Under the pieces are notes generated by a model. The model was not told where the DNA came from. It did not search any database and saw only the letters and a program-made list of their open reading frames with translations. Position numbers and translations under genes: made by a program. From Petrotoga mobilis SJ95 (GTDB taxonomy: Bacteria > Thermotogota > Thermotogae > Petrotogales > Petrotogaceae), in assembly GCF_000018605.1 (NCBI RefSeq), contig NC_010003.1, forward strand, positions 1,464,501-1,528,500: a stretch of DNA of 64,000 nt, read 5' to 3'. Below are positions 61,890-64,000 of the stretch, piece by piece. Within the stretch, counting starts at the first letter, position 1; each line of letters starts with the position of its first letter.

Positions 61890-62303
61890 ATGATGTATCT
61901 AATTTATTTTTTATTAGCCCTCATTACCGCTTCGTTTGATAGATGGCTTGGAGAAATACTTTTTTTTGTTTTCCCTATAATTGCTTTATATGTGGCAGAC
62001 TTTAAAGAAGATGATACTAGACTTCTTTTCTTCGTATTGATATATACTATTTTCTATTTCAATTCTAGGTTTGAATTGGGATTTCTTGCAATAATTTTTT
62101 TTGTTATCTTTCTTCTCATCAACTTTTTCTTACATCAGTTGGAAATGACTTTAATTAAAGCATTGATATACGTGGGTGTTTTGTCGCTTTATATGAGTGT
62201 CATTACTTCTTCTCTTTATCCTTTTTTATGGGATATGATTATCGTCTTTGTATTATATTTTATGAACATGAGGCTGGTTTTCAATGAAAGAAAAAAGAGC
62301 TAA
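61890..62303 (+). CDS. mreD: Rod-shape protein MreD
   Basis: A small, very hydrophobic protein (137 residues, about five membrane segments) of the elongasome. MreD sequences are poorly conserved, so the call depends on hydrophobicity and on its position between mreC and mrdA. ATG at 61890, with a second ATG immediately after it; the binding site is weak. The 3' end overlaps mrdA by 20 bp. Confidence 0.85.
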   Translation: MMYLIYFLLALITASFDRWLGEILFFVFPIIALYVADFKEDDTRLLFFVLIYTIFYFNSRFELGFLAIIFFVIFLLINFFLHQLEMTLIKALIYVGVLSLYMSVITSSLYPFLWDMIIVFVLYFMNMRLVFNERKKS

Positions 62304-63993
62304 AATACTGTTTTCTTTATTTTTTTTGGGTATTGCTTTACTTTTTGCGAGATCATTTCAATTACAGATTTTAAACTGGGATAAATATTCAATGGAAGTT
62401 CAAGAGTTATCAACAAGAATTGTAAAAGATTCTCCTAAAAGAGGAAATATATACGATAGAAATGGAAATTTGTTAGCATGGAACCAAAGGATATATAATT
62501 TAACGAATTTAGGAGGAACGCTCAGTGAAGAAACAGAGGCCGAATTGTATCAAGTTCTAAAAGATGTAGTGGATAATCCGTATGCTATAATAGATAAATT
62601 AAATTTTCAAAAAAGAGTGAATTTAGAAATAAATTCGGTAACAGCTCAAAAGATAGCCAGTATTGACAGAAATCTACAAGTTGAAGAAAGATATATAAGA
62701 AAATATGCCCACGAATCTTTGTACCACGTCTTAGGCTATGTCGACAATGAAGGTACTCCAAGGTCAGGATTGGAATTAGTGTTTGATGAAGAATTACAGG
62801 GGCAGACAGGGTACAAAATGGTCAATATTGCAACAAACGAATCAGTTTCTCCTATAATAATTAATGCCCATTCTATTAATGGAAACAATATTTATTTGAC
62901 ATTAGATTTAGATTTACAAATTAAAGCGTACAATTATTTAAAAGAAAACAACTACAATGGTTCGGTGATAATCTCCGAACCAAAAACGGGAGAAATTTTA
63001 GTCTTTGTTAGTCATCCTTCGGTAGATCCTAATTTGTTTGCCCAAGGAATGAGTAATTTAGAGTTTCAAAGAATTTTGAATGACAATAATTTGCCATTGT
63101 TAAATAGAGCTGCATCCGCATTGTATCCGCCTGGATCTATTATAAAACCGTTTGTTGCATATGCTGCACTTGAGGGGGGTATATCTCCACAAGCAACCAT
63201 AAATTCAACCGGAAGATACGATTTAAAGAACTCTCAAGGTAACGTTATCGCATCTTATTACGATTGGTATACTTTAGGACATGGTGAAACCGATTTGGTA
63301 AAATCCTTGAGAGCATCGGTTAACTCTTATTACTATTGGCTTGGGGAAAATTTGGGAATAGATTATTTAAAAAGTGTTGCAGATAGATTTGATATTACTT
63401 CTAAAACAGGTATAGAAATACCAAATGAAAAAAATGGGATTTTTCCAGACCCTGAATGGAAGTATGAGAAATTTGATACTATATGGTATCCAGGAGAAAC
63501 ATTATTAACGTATATAGGTCAAGGATACATCACAATGACGCCACTTCAAATTCTAAGAATATATAACATCCTTGCTACAAAAGGTGAATATTATCAGTTT
63601 AGCTTATTTGAAAGAGAAGAAGATGTTTTTGGAAATATAATAAATAAAAATGAACCTTTACTTAGAGATTCATATGAAATGAACGAAGAATACCTGAAAT
63701 ATGTTTACCAAGGTATGATAGAAGTGACTTCATTCAGTGGGCCACCTGGTGAAGAAGGTACTGCTTATCAGTCGTTTATGGATTTCCCAATAACGGTAGC
63801 CGGAAAGACAGGTACCGCAGAAGTAGGAGGTGGAAAACCTGCTCACTCGTGGTTCGCCGGATTTTTACCAGCAAATGATCCACAGTACTCGATTGTGGTT
63901 GTAATAGAAAATGGAGGGATGGGGTCCACCGGTGCAGCACCTATTGCTAGAGAGATACTCGATGATCTACTTGAAAAATATCATATTCAATAA
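62284..63993 (+). CDS. mrdA: Penicillin-binding protein 2
   Basis: The elongation transpeptidase that cross-links peptidoglycan and pairs with RodA (encoded at the other end of this window). The 569 residues include a membrane anchor (about 8-26), the dimerisation domain (DSPKRGNIYDRNGNLLAWN) and the transpeptidase domain with all three motifs: Ser285-Ile-Ile-Lys, Ser345-Val-Asn and Lys508-Thr-Gly. The gene is complete; its stop at 63991-63993 is seven bases before the window end. Confidence 0.97.
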   Translation: MKEKRAKILFSLFFLGIALLFARSFQLQILNWDKYSMEVQELSTRIVKDSPKRGNIYDRNGNLLAWNQRIYNLTNLGGTLSEETEAELYQVLKDVVDNPYAIIDKLNFQKRVNLEINSVTAQKIASIDRNLQVEERYIRKYAHESLYHVLGYVDNEGTPRSGLELVFDEELQGQTGYKMVNIATNESVSPIIINAHSINGNNIYLTLDLDLQIKAYNYLKENNYNGSVIISEPKTGEILVFVSHPSVDPNLFAQGMSNLEFQRILNDNNLPLLNRAASALYPPGSIIKPFVAYAALEGGISPQATINSTGRYDLKNSQGNVIASYYDWYTLGHGETDLVKSLRASVNSYYYWLGENLGIDYLKSVADRFDITSKTGIEIPNEKNGIFPDPEWKYEKFDTIWYPGETLLTYIGQGYITMTPLQILRIYNILATKGEYYQFSLFEREEDVFGNIINKNEPLLRDSYEMNEEYLKYVYQGMIEVTSFSGPPGEEGTAYQSFMDFPITVAGKTGTAEVGGGKPAHSWFAGFLPANDPQYSIVVVIENGGMGSTGAAPIAREILDDLLEKYHIQ

Positions 63994-64000
63994 AAAAGGG

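Overview
The window looks like chromosomal DNA from a member of the Thermotogota, most like Petrotoga or a near relative. This rests on AT-rich base composition, strong GGAGG-type ribosome binding sites with many TTG and GTG starts, the family types (for example a TrmB with a long C-terminal extension, a CheC/CheD pair, a SpeD of the short self-cleaving type), and a gene order mixing flagellar, chemotaxis and housekeeping genes. I cannot confirm the genus without a database search. I found no rRNA or tRNA genes, insertion sequences, prophage or CRISPR array.

Layout. Positions 1-10711 read leftward: rodA, ftcD, rlmH, purA, nnr, thiN, a YfcE-like phosphodiesterase and engB, then a repeat-rich gap, a P-loop protein of unknown function overlapping a sirtuin, a second repeat-rich gap, and the 5' part of asnS. 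From 10820 the genes read rightward: birA, hpt, punA, a lytic transglycosylase with a possible beta-barrel tail, and fliF-fliG-fliH-fliI. Two unusually enlarged ABC permeases, a DivIC-like protein, an RsmJ-like methyltransferase, miaA and hfq follow. Next come an M23 peptidase, metK, rpsT, trmB, gpsA and a small coiled-coil protein. nth (leftward) and cinA flank a 0.7 kb repeat array. Then comes the main motility block: cheA-cheW-cheY-fliO-fliP-fliQ-fliR-flhB-flhA-flhF-flhG-PilZ-cheC-cheD-fliA. Three unknown genes, mfd, mnmE, a membrane protein, an ABC-2 permease, a SAM hydrolase-family protein, a YigZ-family protein, dnaX, and a nucleosidase plus spore-photoproduct-lyase-like radical SAM pair follow. 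A leftward regulator-speD-speE operon is divergent from mreB-mreC-mreD-mrdA at the right edge.

How the genes work together. The flagellar genes cover the MS ring and switch (FliF, FliG), the export ATPase complex (FliH, FliI), the membrane export gate (FliO, P, Q, R, FlhA, B), placement control (FlhF, FlhG), sigma-28, and chemotaxis signalling (CheA, W, Y, C, D plus a PilZ protein). rodA at the left and mreBCD-mrdA at the right make up a rod-shape system. metK, speD, speE, the SAM hydrolase-like protein, the nucleosidase-like protein and several methyltransferases all touch S-adenosylmethionine.

Most notable. A family of 20-bp imperfect palindromes and a GC-rich 31-bp module is confined to a few intergenic gaps, and one module forms the end of the sirtuin gene. 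An eight-G run splits cheD into two frames. fliP has a signal-peptide coding region with no ATG, GTG or TTG in front of it. The purA ribosome binding site is separated from its start by a small hairpin. Both ABC permeases carry large insertions between the first and second core membrane segments. A transglycosylase appears fused to an outer-membrane-like C-terminal region.
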